Of a stretch of DNA of 40,618 nucleotides, positions 1 through 8,789 are shown in pieces (the first letter of the stretch is position 1; every line of letters starts with the position of its first letter). The position numbers and the translations under genes are program-made. The notes beneath the pieces are model-generated. The model had not been told where the DNA came from and made no database searches. It was given only the letters and a program-made list of their open reading frames with translations. The DNA comes from ZC4RG42 sp036676355 (GTDB lineage: Bacteria; Pseudomonadota; Gammaproteobacteria; Burkholderiales; SG8-39). Location: positions 1 to 40,618 of the forward strand of contig JAKFDA010000059.1 of NCBI GenBank assembly GCA_036676355.1, read 5' to 3'.

Positions 1-5
1 TTGCC

Positions 6-14
6 TGCTATAAT
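6..14 (+). promoter_or_regulatory. Extended -10 promoter of tRNA-Thr
   Basis: The sequence TGCTATAAT combines a perfect -10 hexamer (9-14) with an upstream TG, an extended -10 element. The expected start point is near 21, about 27 bases before the mature tRNA. The stretch after the -10 is very rich in G and C, which is typical of stable-RNA promoters under stringent control (known of the class; inferred here). A -35 element would lie before the window. Confidence 0.75.
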
Positions 15-47
15 CCGCCGCTCGCCCGTCCGGGTGAGTCCACGCAG

Positions 48-123
<76 letters not shown>

Positions 124-380
124 AGGTTCAGCCTTGGTTTGCGATTTGCACTTCTGCAATCGCTTTTCAATTCCACCGACCCGTACGCGCCACGTCCCTT
201 CTTCTTCCGCGTCCTTCGGCGCCAGCGGTCGGCTCTCTGCAGGCATTTCGACGTTCTCGTCGCGACTTCGTCGTCTTCGGTGCGGCTTTGCATCGTAAGC
301 GGGTGTTATACGAGGCTGCCGGCGTGGTCCGGCCCTTGCTAAAGGCTCATCTGCCCGGGACTCACAATTAAAAAATCACC

Positions 381-1904
381 ATGCTGAAGTTTTTCAGTCG
401 TAATACGTCCGATCATCCGTTCGCCGATCTCAAGGTGGCGCGAGAACTTTTGGCCGCGATCGCTTCAGGCGATTCGCTGGCGTCTCTTGAAGATCTGATC
501 CATTGGTTGCAATCGGTCCGCGGCGAAGCGGCGTTCAAGGCGAACCATCGCGCGCAGGCGTTGTTGTTGATTGACGAGACCGCGCAGATGCACGTGCGGC
601 GCCTGGCTCGCGATTATCTCGGTTCGACGCGCCTGCTCAAGCAGCAGGAAATGCGCATATGGAACGCGGTGGATACCTATCTGAAGGAAGCATCGATTTC
701 GTTTACCGTGGCGCTCGAACAGCTCGCGGCCGACAGTCGCGCAACCGATGCAACGAAATCGACGCTTGCGCTGCTTGCGGTGCGCGACCTGCGTATGCTC
801 GCCACGCAGCTGAAGTGGATGCATCTTCGTTATGGGCCTGTCGACACTTCGCTATGGTCTATGGTTTCGCGCGTGTACGCGGTGGCGGAGCAGACCCGTA
901 TTTCGCAGCTGCCGGTGGTGGCCTATCCCAGCCTGCCGGGCGAAACGACCATGCAGCGGGAGTTGTTACGCTTGTTTATGTTTGCGGCCTGTTCGCCCGA
1001 TACGCTGGTGCCGGTCGAAATGGAATTGGCCGAGCGCTTGATTGCGCACTTCGCACCAAGATTTGCGGCTGCCGGAGAGCCCAGCGCAGCGACGCCATAC
1101 TGGGTGGACTTGGGTGCGGCGGCAGCGCCTCGGCGCGGCGCCGTTCCGGCGGAAGCGGTTGGGCCGATCGGTTACTTTGGTGCGGCGAGTGCCTACTCCG
1201 GCTTGCTGACGCTCGCTGCGGAAATACGTGCGGCCGGTGCGGTGCCGAGTCAGCTCAGTCTTGGCGGCACTTACGAAACCGAGCACGTGCTGCCGGTGCT
1301 CGATCATCTTGAACAGCATTGGTCGCCGAAATTGCCGGAGCGGAAATACATTCGGCAATCGGCCAAACTGCGGCTGACCGTGACGCGTGGTTTCGACGGC
1401 GTACTCGATGTGTTGCAACTCCCGGCCGGCCAGGTGCCGGAAGGTGAGGAAATTGAAAGCTGGATCATGGAGGACATCAGCGCGGGCGGTTTCGGCGCGC
1501 TGGTCCCGGCCATCAAGCAGGACTGGCTGCACATCGGCTGTTTGCTCGGTCTTCACTACGAAGGCGGCTCGCATTGGTCGGTGGGCATCGTGCGTCGCCT
1601 GGTCCGCTCGGGCGGGCAGCAGGCGAATGTCGGCCTTGAAGTGCTTTCGCGTGCCGCCGTGCCGGTCGAATTGCGCATCAAGACGGATTATGGACTTAGC
1701 CTCGATAGCGAAGTCGGCGTGCTGTTGCCGGCATTGCGTACCGATGAGGAACTCCGCCTGCTGCTGCGGCCGGGCGTTTACGATGCGGGCCAGACATTCA
1801 AGATCGAAAGGGCGGGCGGCGATCGCTTGCTGGTACCCGCACGCACGGTTGAGCGCGGCAACGACTACGAACTTCTGGCGGTCCGCGAGTCCAGGCAAAC
1901 GTGA
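381..1904 (+). CDS. Protein of unknown function with C-terminal PilZ-like domain
   Basis: A 507-residue cytosolic protein without a signal peptide or membrane segment. Residues 1-310 are an Ala/Leu-rich helical region I do not recognise. Residues about 315-480 look like a PilZ domain: an RxxxR motif (R321, R325) followed by DISAGG (365-370), the two signatures that bind cyclic di-GMP in this family, then a beta-rich segment with the PilZ-like pattern VGIVRRL. I infer a c-di-GMP effector, but the ~40-residue gap between the motifs is somewhat long and the partner is unknown. The ATG at 381 follows an AT-rich stretch without an obvious Shine-Dalgarno sequence. The 257 bases between the tRNA and this gene hold nothing I can support. 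The gene ends 7 bases from the convergent AsmA-like gene. Confidence 0.75.
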   Translation: MLKFFSRNTSDHPFADLKVARELLAAIASGDSLASLEDLIHWLQSVRGEAAFKANHRAQALLLIDETAQMHVRRLARDYLGSTRLLKQQEMRIWNAVDTYLKEASISFTVALEQLAADSRATDATKSTLALLAVRDLRMLATQLKWMHLRYGPVDTSLWSMVSRVYAVAEQTRISQLPVVAYPSLPGETTMQRELLRLFMFAACSPDTLVPVEMELAERLIAHFAPRFAAAGEPSAATPYWVDLGAAAAPRRGAVPAEAVGPIGYFGAASAYSGLLTLAAEIRAAGAVPSQLSLGGTYETEHVLPVLDHLEQHWSPKLPERKYIRQSAKLRLTVTRGFDGVLDVLQLPAGQVPEGEEIESWIMEDISAGGFGALVPAIKQDWLHIGCLLGLHYEGGSHWSVGIVRRLVRSGGQQANVGLEVLSRAAVPVELRIKTDYGLSLDSEVGVLLPALRTDEELRLLLRPGVYDAGQTFKIERAGGDRLLVPARTVERGNDYELLAVRESRQT

Positions 1905-1911
1905 CGCCGCC

Positions 1912-2589
1912 TTAGCGGCCGAACAGGCGTTCGATAGTGTGGTCCAGCACGCGTTCGCGCAATGCCGCGGTTGTGCGCGCGGCGAGCGCATCCACCACGA
2001 GGTCGGCGAGCTCTCCGGCGGTCACACCGCCGCGCTTCTTGCCGATGTTGCTGAGTGTGATGTCGGGCAGACGCAGCGCAACGCCGGCATCGCTGACACC
2101 GCTCAATGGAATATATGTGACCTGCCCGCTGCGGATGACCAGGCGATCGACGACGAATTTCGTGCTGGCCTGGCGCTCTTTCGCTGAGGTTTCTCCGACG
2201 TAGTGTGCGACATTGCGCTGCAGCGCCTGCAGGTTTGTTCCGGCGGCACGTTGTTCATATGTAATGCGCGGTGTCAGCACGGCGATGTGCCGTACCCGAA
2301 CGACATCGTCCGCGATGGTTTTCGGATCGAGCGCCAGTTCGATCGCGCCGACGTGCAGAACGTCGCGGCGAAAATCCTTGGGGTTGCCGATATTCAATCC
2401 GCGCACGGCTCCTTCGCCGTCGACAGGCGAAAGCTTCACGCTGTCGACAAGTACTTTTGCACCGAGAATATCGGAGCCGTAATCTTCGATCGCGCGTTCG
2501 AGCAGACTGTCACGCTGCAGATAGACGTAGCTCACGATGCCGGCCAGCCCGGTCACCACCAGCGCCGTCGCGACAAGGATCTTGCGCAT
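1912..2589 (-). CDS. AsmA-like membrane-anchored protein
   Basis: A 225-residue protein. It begins MRKILVATALVV, a short N-terminal hydrophobic segment (about residues 3-22), followed by a periplasmic domain whose pattern (ILGAKVLVDSVKLSP, then GLNIGNPKDF) is typical of AsmA/DUF748-type proteins, which have the bridge-like fold of envelope lipid-transfer proteins. The chosen start at 2589 shares one base with the stop of the upstream esterase gene (TGATG), so the two are probably translationally coupled. A longer reading frame to 2673 exists but would run 84 bases into the esterase and lose the N-terminal signal. The exact role is unknown; envelope maintenance is an inference from the family. 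Confidence 0.7.
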   Translation of the reverse strand: MRKILVATALVVTGLAGIVSYVYLQRDSLLERAIEDYGSDILGAKVLVDSVKLSPVDGEGAVRGLNIGNPKDFRRDVLHVGAIELALDPKTIADDVVRVRHIAVLTPRITYEQRAAGTNLQALQRNVAHYVGETSAKERQASTKFVVDRLVIRSGQVTYIPLSGVSDAGVALRLPDITLSNIGKKRGGVTAGELADLVVDALAARTTAALRERVLDHTIERLFGR

Positions 2590-3254
2590 CAAGCGAGAAC
2601 GCGTTGCAGCCAGGCACCGATGTGATCGACTTCTTCCATGCATACCGAATGCGGCATGCCGTACTCGTGCCATTCCACCGCGTAACCGTGCGCAGTGAGC
2701 AGATCGCGCGATTGCTGCGCGTAATCCGGCGCAATGACCTGATCCTGATTGCCGTGCGCCATGAATATCGGCACATCGCGATTGCTTGCGCTTGCTTCAG
2801 CGGCGAGCGCATCCGGAATGGGCAGGTAAGTGGATAACGCCATGATGCCGGCCAGGCGTTCGGGATAACGCAGTCCGGTCTGCAGCGACATCGCGCCGCC
2901 TTGTGAAAAGCCGGCCAGTACGATGCGATTCGCAGCGCTGCCGCGTTCCTTTTCGCGTGCGATCAGGGCCTCGATCAACTTTTGCGATGTGCGTACGCCG
3001 CGTTCGTCGGTTCGCGTGGCGAAATCGCTGCCGAGCACGTCGTACCAGGCGCGCATGACATGACCGCCGTTGATGGTCACCGGCATGATCGGCGCGTGTG
3101 GAAAAACGAAACGGATCGGCGTGTCGGGCAGTTTCAGTTCATTGATGATCGGCACGAAGTCATTGCCGTCGGCGCCGAGTCCATGCATCCAGATCACGCT
3201 GGTTTCGGGATTCGGCGCGGTTTCGATTTCGACTGCCTGGAGGAGTTCGGACAT
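2589..3254 (-). CDS. Carboxylesterase/phospholipase family alpha/beta hydrolase
   Basis: A 221-residue serine hydrolase of the EstB/acyl-protein thioesterase-like family. Visible hallmarks are the N-terminal WMHGLGADGND strand-loop forming the oxyanion region, the nucleophile elbow GFSQGG, and C-terminal HGNQDQV and MPHSV supplying the Asp and His of the triad. The length matches the family (about 215-225). It lacks a signal peptide, so it is cytosolic and probably hydrolyses short-chain esters (family knowledge). It is the first gene of a two-gene unit with the AsmA-like gene, with a one-base overlap. Its promoter should lie in the 170-base gap (3255-3424) before mog; an AT-rich patch is there but no hexamers I trust. 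Confidence 0.92.
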   Translation of the reverse strand: MSELLQAVEIETAPNPETSVIWMHGLGADGNDFVPIINELKLPDTPIRFVFPHAPIMPVTINGGHVMRAWYDVLGSDFATRTDERGVRTSQKLIEALIAREKERGSAANRIVLAGFSQGGAMSLQTGLRYPERLAGIMALSTYLPIPDALAAEASASNRDVPIFMAHGNQDQVIAPDYAQQSRDLLTAHGYAVEWHEYGMPHSVCMEEVDHIGAWLQRVLA

Positions 3255-3424
3255 GGTTGTTCTTCTGATAAAAAATGAATTGGGAATATCTGATTAAAGT
3301 GCCGAGGATGGTCGCGAGTGCGCGAAGCTGTACGAGCGAGGACAGAGCAATCAATCGCTTATGCGAAACGAACCAGCGAACACCTTGACCGAACAACCTT
3401 GATCGGAGCTTCCATGGGACATCT

Positions 3425-4018
3425 TCAACGGGGCCGCTGCGCCGATTTCGGACGGAATGCCTTCACAACGTCGTCGTTTGTCACGACATAGGGACCGCCG
3501 ATCAGATCGATGCAATAGGGCACGGCAGCAAAGATGCCGTTGACCACGACCGCGCCGTTGGCATCCCGTGCACCTTCCAGCGTTTCGCGGATGGCCTTGG
3601 GCTGACCCGGCAGATTGATGATCAGCGCTTTCTTGCGAATCGCACCGACCTGGCGCGACAGAATGGCCGTAGGCACGAATTTCAGACTGACCTGACGCAT
3701 CTGCTCGCCGAAACCGGGCATCACCTTGTCGGCGACCGCGAGTGTCGCTTCGGGCGTTACGTCGCGCGCAGCCGGGCCAGTGCCGCCGGTGGTGAGCACG
3801 AGGTCGCACGTTTCTGCATCGACCAACTCAATCAGCGTGCGCTCGATCAACGCCTGGTCGTCCGGAATCAGGCGGGTCGCCGTGGTCCACGGCGTGACGA
3901 GCGCTTTCTTGAACCATTCCTCCAGGGAGGGCAGGCCCTCGTCCTTGTAGACGCCTGTCGAGGCGCGATCGCTGATCGACACCAAGCCGATTTTGAGCGG
4001 GCGGTCCAGCATGTTCAT
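3425..4018 (-). CDS. mog: Molybdopterin adenylyltransferase
   Basis: A 197-residue MogA-type protein that adenylylates molybdopterin before molybdate insertion. The MoCF_biosynth fold is recognisable: KIGLVSISDRAS at the N-terminus, the TTGGTGPAARDVTPEAT nucleotide/molybdopterin-binding loop, and INLPGQPKAI. Length and motifs match Mog rather than MoaB. Translation may start at Met1 or Met3; I give the longer form. It stands 16 bases after the end of the DUF3617 gene on the same strand and may be the last gene of the darP-DUF3617-mog unit. No other molybdenum cofactor genes are in the window. Confidence 0.93.
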   Translation of the reverse strand: MNMLDRPLKIGLVSISDRASTGVYKDEGLPSLEEWFKKALVTPWTTATRLIPDDQALIERTLIELVDAETCDLVLTTGGTGPAARDVTPEATLAVADKVMPGFGEQMRQVSLKFVPTAILSRQVGAIRKKALIINLPGQPKAIRETLEGARDANGAVVVNGIFAAVPYCIDLIGGPYVVTNDDVVKAFRPKSAQRPR

Positions 4019-4034
4019 AAGCGTATTCCTTCCA

Positions 4035-4460
4035 TCAACAGCCGCCGAGTCGGCGGGCGGTGTACGACTGCTTCATCTGCATTTGCTCGCTGCCGCGCTG
4101 CAGCGTCATGTGCGTTTCGCCGGCGTAGTGAGAAGTGTCCCAGCTTAGGCGTGCGTTCCCGCGCATCGCCGGTTCGCCGCGACACGTCAAGGTCCAGGAA
4201 GCCTGACTGCCGTCGGTCGCGAATTCCGACGCGCTGCAATCAGCCCCACCCGAAAACTGCGGCGCCAGTCGCTGCGGCGCAGCAATCTCGGAAGCGCTGA
4301 CGCAGCGCTGCACGGTGTTGATCGGCACCGCCGACTGCGCATCGGCGAAGCTGGTTTGCAGCCGCACTTCGTATAACCCCGGCTGCAAGGCAGGCGTCTC
4401 GGCGTAAACAGCGCTGCTGAACGGACCGAGCGCCAGCAATGCAATGAGCGCGCGGCGCAC
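4035..4460 (-). CDS. DUF3617-type exported protein
   Basis: A 141-residue protein with an N-terminal signal peptide (ALIALLALGPFSSAVYA) and then the DUF3617 pattern: LQPGLYEVRLQTSF, a CVSASE segment and a CSASEF segment with paired cysteines, then WTLTCRGE. The likely start is GTG at 4460, which begins one base after the darP stop; an in-frame reading farther upstream would run through darP. The tight spacing suggests cotranslation with darP. DUF3617 proteins are periplasmic and of unknown function; the cysteines probably form disulfides (inference). Confidence 0.85.
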   Translation of the reverse strand: MRRALIALLALGPFSSAVYAETPALQPGLYEVRLQTSFADAQSAVPINTVQRCVSASEIAAPQRLAPQFSGGADCSASEFATDGSQASWTLTCRGEPAMRGNARLSWDTSHYAGETHMTLQRGSEQMQMKQSYTARRLGGC

Positions 4461-4461
4461 G

Positions 4462-4971
4462 TCAGATCGGCTCTTCGCGGCCGTTCGCGTCGTCCACGGC
4501 CTTGAGCAAGCGGAACAGTTCGCGGAAGTGGCGCGGCGGGCGCAAGGCTTCGCGTTCCTTGCGCACCTCGCGCACAGCCGCGCGGATCGGCTGCAGATCA
4601 GCGTGCGGATAGGCCTGCGCAAAATCGTTGAACGCACTGTCGTCCTCGATCAGGCGATCGCGCCAGCGTTCCACGCGATGCAGCGCGGCGGTGGCGGTGG
4701 CCGACCGTCCCGCCAGTTCGTCCAGCCTGGCGCGGATGGGCGCGGAATCGACATCGCGCATCAGGCGCCCGATGTACTGCATCTGCCGCCGCAGCGCTTC
4801 GTGCTTGTTGTGCATGCGTTTGGCTTCCACGACGGCGTCGCGCAGGCTCTCCGGCATATCCACGGTGGCCAGCTGTTCGTTACTCAGTTCAACCAGCGCC
4901 TCGCCGATCGACTGGAGGGCGTGCATATCCTTCTTGCGGCTCGTTTTACTCGGTTTCTGGTCGTCCAACAT
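4462..4971 (-). CDS. darP: Ribosome-associated protein DarP (YjgA, DUF615)
   Basis: A 169-residue protein matching the DUF615/YjgA family, which helps late 50S subunit maturation. Family signatures are QSIGEALVELSNEQL, then MHNKHEALRRQMQYIGRLMR, and the C-terminal HFRELFRLLK. The start at 4971 (ATG, MLDDQKPSK) gives the expected length; the frame stays open to 5919 but that part lies opposite pmbA and is not coding. Divergent darP/pmbA is a conserved arrangement in proteobacteria, and the 72-base gap must hold both promoters. Confidence 0.95.
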   Translation of the reverse strand: MLDDQKPSKTSRKKDMHALQSIGEALVELSNEQLATVDMPESLRDAVVEAKRMHNKHEALRRQMQYIGRLMRDVDSAPIRARLDELAGRSATATAALHRVERWRDRLIEDDSAFNDFAQAYPHADLQPIRAAVREVRKEREALRPPRHFRELFRLLKAVDDANGREEPI

Positions 4972-4996
4972 AATCGGTCGCGGGAAAGGGAGCCCG

Positions 4997-5002
4997 TATA
5001 AT
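4997..5002 (+). promoter_or_regulatory. Candidate -10 element for pmbA
   Basis: A perfect TATAAT lies 41 bases before the pmbA start in the short darP-pmbA divergent gap. No convincing -35 hexamer is found at 16-18 bases spacing, so the assignment rests on the -10 and on its position. Confidence 0.5.
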
Positions 5003-5043
5003 ACCGGCCAATTCCGCCATATTCTCGAACTCTCCCGCACAGC

Positions 5044-6384
5044 ATGCAAAACGAACGCTTCGCTTATACGCTTGACAGCTTTCGCACCATCATCGAAGAC
5101 GTGCTGCGTCGCGCAGCCGAGAAAGGCGCGAGCGCCTGCGAGGCGGATCTGTCTGAAGGCTATGGACAAAGCGTCACGGTGCGCCGCGGCGACGTGGAAA
5201 ACATCGAGTACAACCACGACAAAGGCCTCGGCGTCACCGTCTATATCGGACAGAAGAAAGGCTACGCCAGTACTTCTGATCTTTCGCCCAAAGCCATTAC
5301 CGACACCATCGACGCCGCGTTGTCGATCGCGCGGTTTACCGCAGCCGACGATGCAGCGGGTCTGGCCGAGCCGGAACTGCTCGTGCGCGAGACGCACGAT
5401 CTCGATCTGTTCCATCCTTGGGATTTGCCGGTCGAGCGCGCGATCGATATCGCTCGGGCGAGCGAAGCGGCCGCCTTCCGCCTCGATCCACGGGTGGTGA
5501 ACTCCGAGGGCGCCAGCGTCAGTTGTCAGCAATCGCAGTTCATAGCCGGCAACAGCGCTGGCTTTCTGGATGGCTTTCGCAGTTCGCGTCATTACATTTC
5601 CTGCGCCGTGATTGTCGCCGAGGGCGACGCCATGCAGCGCGACGACTGGTACTCCTCCGAGCGCCGCGCCGACGATCTCGCCGCGCCGGAAGCCGTCGGT
5701 GATTACGCCGGCCGGCGCGCGCTGGCGCGCTTGCGCAGCCGCAAGATCAGCACGCGTGAAGCTCGGGTGCTGTTCGAAGCGCCGGTGGCGAACGGTCTGC
5801 TGTCGCATTTCGTCGGCGCGGCGAGCGGCGGCAGCCTCTATCGCAAATCCTCGTTTTTGCTCGACAGCCTCGGTCAGCAAATTTTCTCGCCGATGGTGCA
5901 GATTCGTGAAGAGCCGCATCTGATGCGCGGACAGTCCAGTTCATGGTTCGACGACGATGGTGTTGCCACGCAGGCGCGCGACGTGGTCAAGGATGGCGTG
6001 TTGCAAGGTTATTTCCTCAGCACTTATTCGGCACGCAAACTGGGCATGCGAACCACCGGCAATGCCGGCGGCAATCACAATCTCATCCTTGCGCCTGGCA
6101 ACCACGATTTCGCTGGCATGCTGAAAGCGCTTGGCACCGGTCTGCTGGTGACCGAGTTGATGGGACAGGGCATCAATTTCGTCACCGGTGATTATTCGCG
6201 CGGCGCAGTCGGTTACTGGGTCGAGAACGGCGAAATCCGGCACCCGGTCGAAGAAATCACCATTGCCGGAAATTTGCGCGACATGTATCGCAATATCGCG
6301 GCGATCGGCAATGACATGCTGGTGCGCGGATCGCGCCAGTGCGGATCGATACTGATCGACGGCATGACGATCGCCGGCAACTAG
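5044..6384 (+). CDS. pmbA: Metalloprotease PmbA/TldE
   Basis: A 446-residue TldE/PmbA protein, the non-metal subunit that pairs with TldD to degrade unfolded peptides and mature modified peptides such as microcin B17 (family knowledge). Recognisable segments are RRGDVENIEYNHDKGLGVTV near residue 50, a central FEAPVANGLLSH, and the C-terminal GNAGGNHNL and GQGINFVTGDYSRGAVGYWVENG. Length is normal (about 445-455). tldD is not in the window, which is usual because the genes are often unlinked. It is divergent from darP. Confidence 0.97.
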   Translation: MQNERFAYTLDSFRTIIEDVLRRAAEKGASACEADLSEGYGQSVTVRRGDVENIEYNHDKGLGVTVYIGQKKGYASTSDLSPKAITDTIDAALSIARFTAADDAAGLAEPELLVRETHDLDLFHPWDLPVERAIDIARASEAAAFRLDPRVVNSEGASVSCQQSQFIAGNSAGFLDGFRSSRHYISCAVIVAEGDAMQRDDWYSSERRADDLAAPEAVGDYAGRRALARLRSRKISTREARVLFEAPVANGLLSHFVGAASGGSLYRKSSFLLDSLGQQIFSPMVQIREEPHLMRGQSSSWFDDDGVATQARDVVKDGVLQGYFLSTYSARKLGMRTTGNAGGNHNLILAPGNHDFAGMLKALGTGLLVTELMGQGINFVTGDYSRGAVGYWVENGEIRHPVEEITIAGNLRDMYRNIAAIGNDMLVRGSRQCGSILIDGMTIAGN

Positions 6385-6412
6385 ACCGCACAAACAAAAA
6401 ACAGGAGGAGGC

Positions 6413-7510
6413 GTGCAGCGTCGTTCATTTCTGCAGCGCGCGGGAGTCGGCTTGGCGCTCGCCGCGCCGGCTGTCGCGCAGGCGCAATTGCAAGCCCCGC
6501 CGACCATACATTGGCGTCTGGCGTCGAGTTTTCCCAAAAGCCTGGATGCGCTGTACGGCGCCGGCGATCACTTCGCCAAGCGCGTCGCACAACTCACTGG
6601 CGACAGGTTTCAGATTCGTGTCTTTGCTGCGGGAGAACTCGTTCCGCCGTTGCAGGTGCTGGATGCGGTGCAGAACGGCACGGTCGAATGCGGCCACACG
6701 GCGAGTTACTACTACGTTGGTAAACATCCCGCATTTGCCTTCGATACCACCTTGCCCTTCGGCCTCAACGCACGGCAGCAGAATGCCTGGATGTACGAGG
6801 GCGGCGGCATACCACTGCTGCGCGAACTGTTCGCGCAGTACGGCTGTCTGCAGTTCCCCGCCGGCAACACCGGTGCGCAGATGGGCGGCTGGTTCAGGAA
6901 GGAAGTGAAAAGCCTGGCCCAGCTGCAGGGATTGAAATTCCGCATCGCCGGTATCGCCGGGCAGGTACTGGCAAAACTCGGCGTGGTGCCGCAGCAGATT
7001 TCCGGCAGCGACATCTATCAGGCGCTCGAACGTGGCACCATCGACGCAGCCGAATGGGTCGGACCTTACGACGACGAGAAGCTCGGCTTCGTCAAGGTCG
7101 CGCCGTATTACTACTATCCCGGGTTCTGGGAAGGCTCCGCACAATTGTCGGTGCTTGTGAACGCGCAGAAGTGGAACGAACTGCCGCCGGAATATCGCGC
7201 CGCGGTCGAAGTGTCCGCCGCCGAAACCAATGTTCTGATGAACGCGCAGTACGACACCCGCAATCCGACTGCATTGCGCAAACTGGTCGGGGCCGGTGCG
7301 CAACTGCGCGCCTTTCCGCGACCGGTGATGGAGGCAGCTTACAAGGCGGCGTTCGAACTGTACGACGATCTTGCACGTCGCGATCCGCTGTTCAAGAAAA
7401 TCTACGAATCCTGGCGCAAGTATCGGGATGAAGCCTATCTGTGGTTTCGCGTTGCCGAACAAACTGCGGATAGCTTCGTTTACGCGCAGTCGCGTCGCCA
7501 CAGGAAGTAG
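6413..7510 (+). CDS. TRAP transporter substrate-binding protein (DctP family), Tat signal
   Basis: A 365-residue periplasmic binding protein. It starts at GTG 6413, five bases after AGGAGG. The N-terminus has a twin-arginine motif (QRRSFLQ) and a hydrophobic stretch ending AQA, so export by Tat is likely. The mature part has the DctP features: WRLASSFPKSLDALYG, then VQNGTVECGHTASYYY, and the substrate-arginine region LKFRIAGIAGQVLAKLG, followed by AAEWVGPYDDEKLGF, which resembles the alpha-keto acid/mannitol-type subgroup. The usual membrane partners DctQ and DctM are absent on both sides, so this is an orphan binding protein here. Ligand unknown; an organic acid is the usual inference. The 209 bases after it hold a 14-base palindrome (7540-7553) and nothing else I can support. 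Confidence 0.9.
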   Translation: MQRRSFLQRAGVGLALAAPAVAQAQLQAPPTIHWRLASSFPKSLDALYGAGDHFAKRVAQLTGDRFQIRVFAAGELVPPLQVLDAVQNGTVECGHTASYYYVGKHPAFAFDTTLPFGLNARQQNAWMYEGGGIPLLRELFAQYGCLQFPAGNTGAQMGGWFRKEVKSLAQLQGLKFRIAGIAGQVLAKLGVVPQQISGSDIYQALERGTIDAAEWVGPYDDEKLGFVKVAPYYYYPGFWEGSAQLSVLVNAQKWNELPPEYRAAVEVSAAETNVLMNAQYDTRNPTALRKLVGAGAQLRAFPRPVMEAAYKAAFELYDDLARRDPLFKKIYESWRKYRDEAYLWFRVAEQTADSFVYAQSRRHRK

Positions 7511-7719
7511 CGAAAGCTGTCCCGGACGAAGCCATGTGTCGCGCAATTGCGCGCCCCCCGCGTCGTGGACATCGAGGCGACGGCGTAAGTCACGCAACAC
7601 GCATCCGCCTCTCGTGCGAACTACTGCACATCGTGCGGCGCTCTCCAGGTCGACATAGCGAACGTACTCAAGCACATTGTGGCTTGGAGGCCGTTTCATT
7701 CAGTCGGGTGGAGAGGTAG

Positions 7720-8361
7720 ATGCTGGTTCGTGTTTTGATGGTTTGCCTGCTGTTGGTCGGAACGGGCACACTGGCAGCGCGCGATGTCGTGCTCGATTCA
7801 GACGGTGAATTGATCACTGACCTTCCGCATCAGGAAATGCTGGACAGTGCCCTGCCGTCGCTGCAGCGCGCCGGTTTCGAATTGACGCCGGTCGCGCGCT
7901 TCGAAGTGAAGGGACGTGTGCTGGGGCAACTGGCATACGACGCCGATACCGTTGCGGAATTATCCCCGGTCGATATCGCACTCGGCTGGGGCGCAATGTC
8001 CGACAGCCGTGTCTTGTCGCATTTCGAGGTCAGTCAGGGCGAACGTTTCTTTTACTGGCGCACGGAACGCGCGCCGGTCCCGCGCGCCACCATCGAGCGC
8101 TATACGACCAACGTGCATGCCATTCCGGCCACGCCGGAAATCGAGCAACGACTGCGCATGGTGCGCGTGCACGACGTGGTGCGTCTTGTCGGCCTGCTGG
8201 TGAACGCCTATCGACCGACCGACGGCTACCGTTGGAAAACCTCGATCGTGCGCGACGATACCGGCGACGGTGCATGCGAGATCGTTTACATCACCGATCT
8301 GGAAATCGCGCCGCGTCTGCCGGACAGCACTGTCGCACTCGGCAAGACAGCAGCGAATTAG
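7720..8361 (+). CDS. Exported protein of unknown function
   Basis: A 213-residue protein with a signal peptide (residues 1-19, cleavage after TLAA likely). The rest is soluble. Notable segments are LGWGAMSDSRVL near residue 90 and ERFFYWR about 20 residues later, with a C-terminal DGACEIVYITDLEI. I recognise it as a conserved hypothetical type in proteobacteria but not as a named family. Its last 37 codons and the following bases recur 2.65 kb downstream (10903-11034) as a decayed fragment, so this gene took part in a duplication event. A GGTGGAGAGG Shine-Dalgarno region precedes the ATG. Confidence 0.75.
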   Translation: MLVRVLMVCLLLVGTGTLAARDVVLDSDGELITDLPHQEMLDSALPSLQRAGFELTPVARFEVKGRVLGQLAYDADTVAELSPVDIALGWGAMSDSRVLSHFEVSQGERFFYWRTERAPVPRATIERYTTNVHAIPATPEIEQRLRMVRVHDVVRLVGLLVNAYRPTDGYRWKTSIVRDDTGDGACEIVYITDLEIAPRLPDSTVALGKTAAN

Positions 8362-8446
8362 AGTTGCGACGCCTGGTTCTGCAACAATGCGCTGATGATG
8401 ATCGCAATCTGCGCGACACCAAAGTCACCGAGAAAACCAGCGGCGC
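8251..8446. repeat. Left copy of a diverged direct repeat flanking a two-gene cassette
   Basis: This stretch matches 10903-11111 in the same orientation. The clearest blocks are a 19-base exact match GAGATCGTTTACATCA-like run beginning at 8278, and GCGCTGATGATGATCGCAAT near 8390, with scattered changes and small indels between. The left copy covers the 3' end of the exported-protein gene and a remnant of the 3' end of a coxG-like gene on the other strand. The two copies bracket the reductase/racemase-like genes. Confidence 0.85.
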
Positions 8447-8450
8447 GTGC
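8358..8450 (-). pseudogene. Remnant of coxG-like 3' end
   Basis: Read on the minus strand, this encodes GFLGDFGVAQIAIIISALL and then a stop. It corresponds to the C-terminal transmembrane segment of the intact CoxG-like protein at 11031-11615 (FLGGFGVALIAIIISAFLL). Similarity fades upstream of the membrane segment, near 8450-8480, and the SRPBCC domain is missing. I read it as a broken duplicate of the coxG-like gene. The frame stays open to 8573, but those residues have no coxG similarity. Confidence 0.75.
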
Positions 8451-8789
8451 CATGCGCCGTCGCGCGCGCAAAAGTGTCCTTACCGGACGCGACCACTGTC
8501 GCATGCCCTGTCGAAGTCGAGCTTGAGATTCGTTTGCCGGGCATGCCGCGAGCGGAATCGATTGTTTCCACAAGCCAATATCGTCTTGCGCTTATGCAAA
8601 TGCGTAACGTCGCAATATCAACGTCCCGCTCGCGACTGTCTCAACGTTAAAATGGGCTGTGCACGGTAGGCCCAGGCGCAAGCGGCGAGATTTACGAGTT
8701 GCCGACAGATGGAATGATGGGTGGCGTACTGACCGCCCGTTGGGCGTTCTGGCTGGAAAGAAAATTAATAAGTCATTGGAGGTCAGATC
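8451..8789. other. Non-coding stretch before the cassette
   Basis: About 340 bases without a supportable gene. They lie between the coxG-like remnant and the GTG of the reductase gene. An AACGTTAAAAT patch near 8644-8652 could hold a -10 element, without a matching -35. GGAGG at 8778-8782 is the ribosome site of the next gene. Confidence 0.5.

Noticed and set aside
139..342. A 67-codon frame after the tRNA, starting with TTG
   Set aside because: No ribosome site, no recognisable residues, low-complexity Ser/Arg/Cys composition; probably a chance frame.
7540..7553. Palindrome CGCGCAATTGCGCG after the TRAP binding-protein gene
   Set aside because: Perfect but short, with no T run and no second copy; possible by chance in GC-rich sequence.
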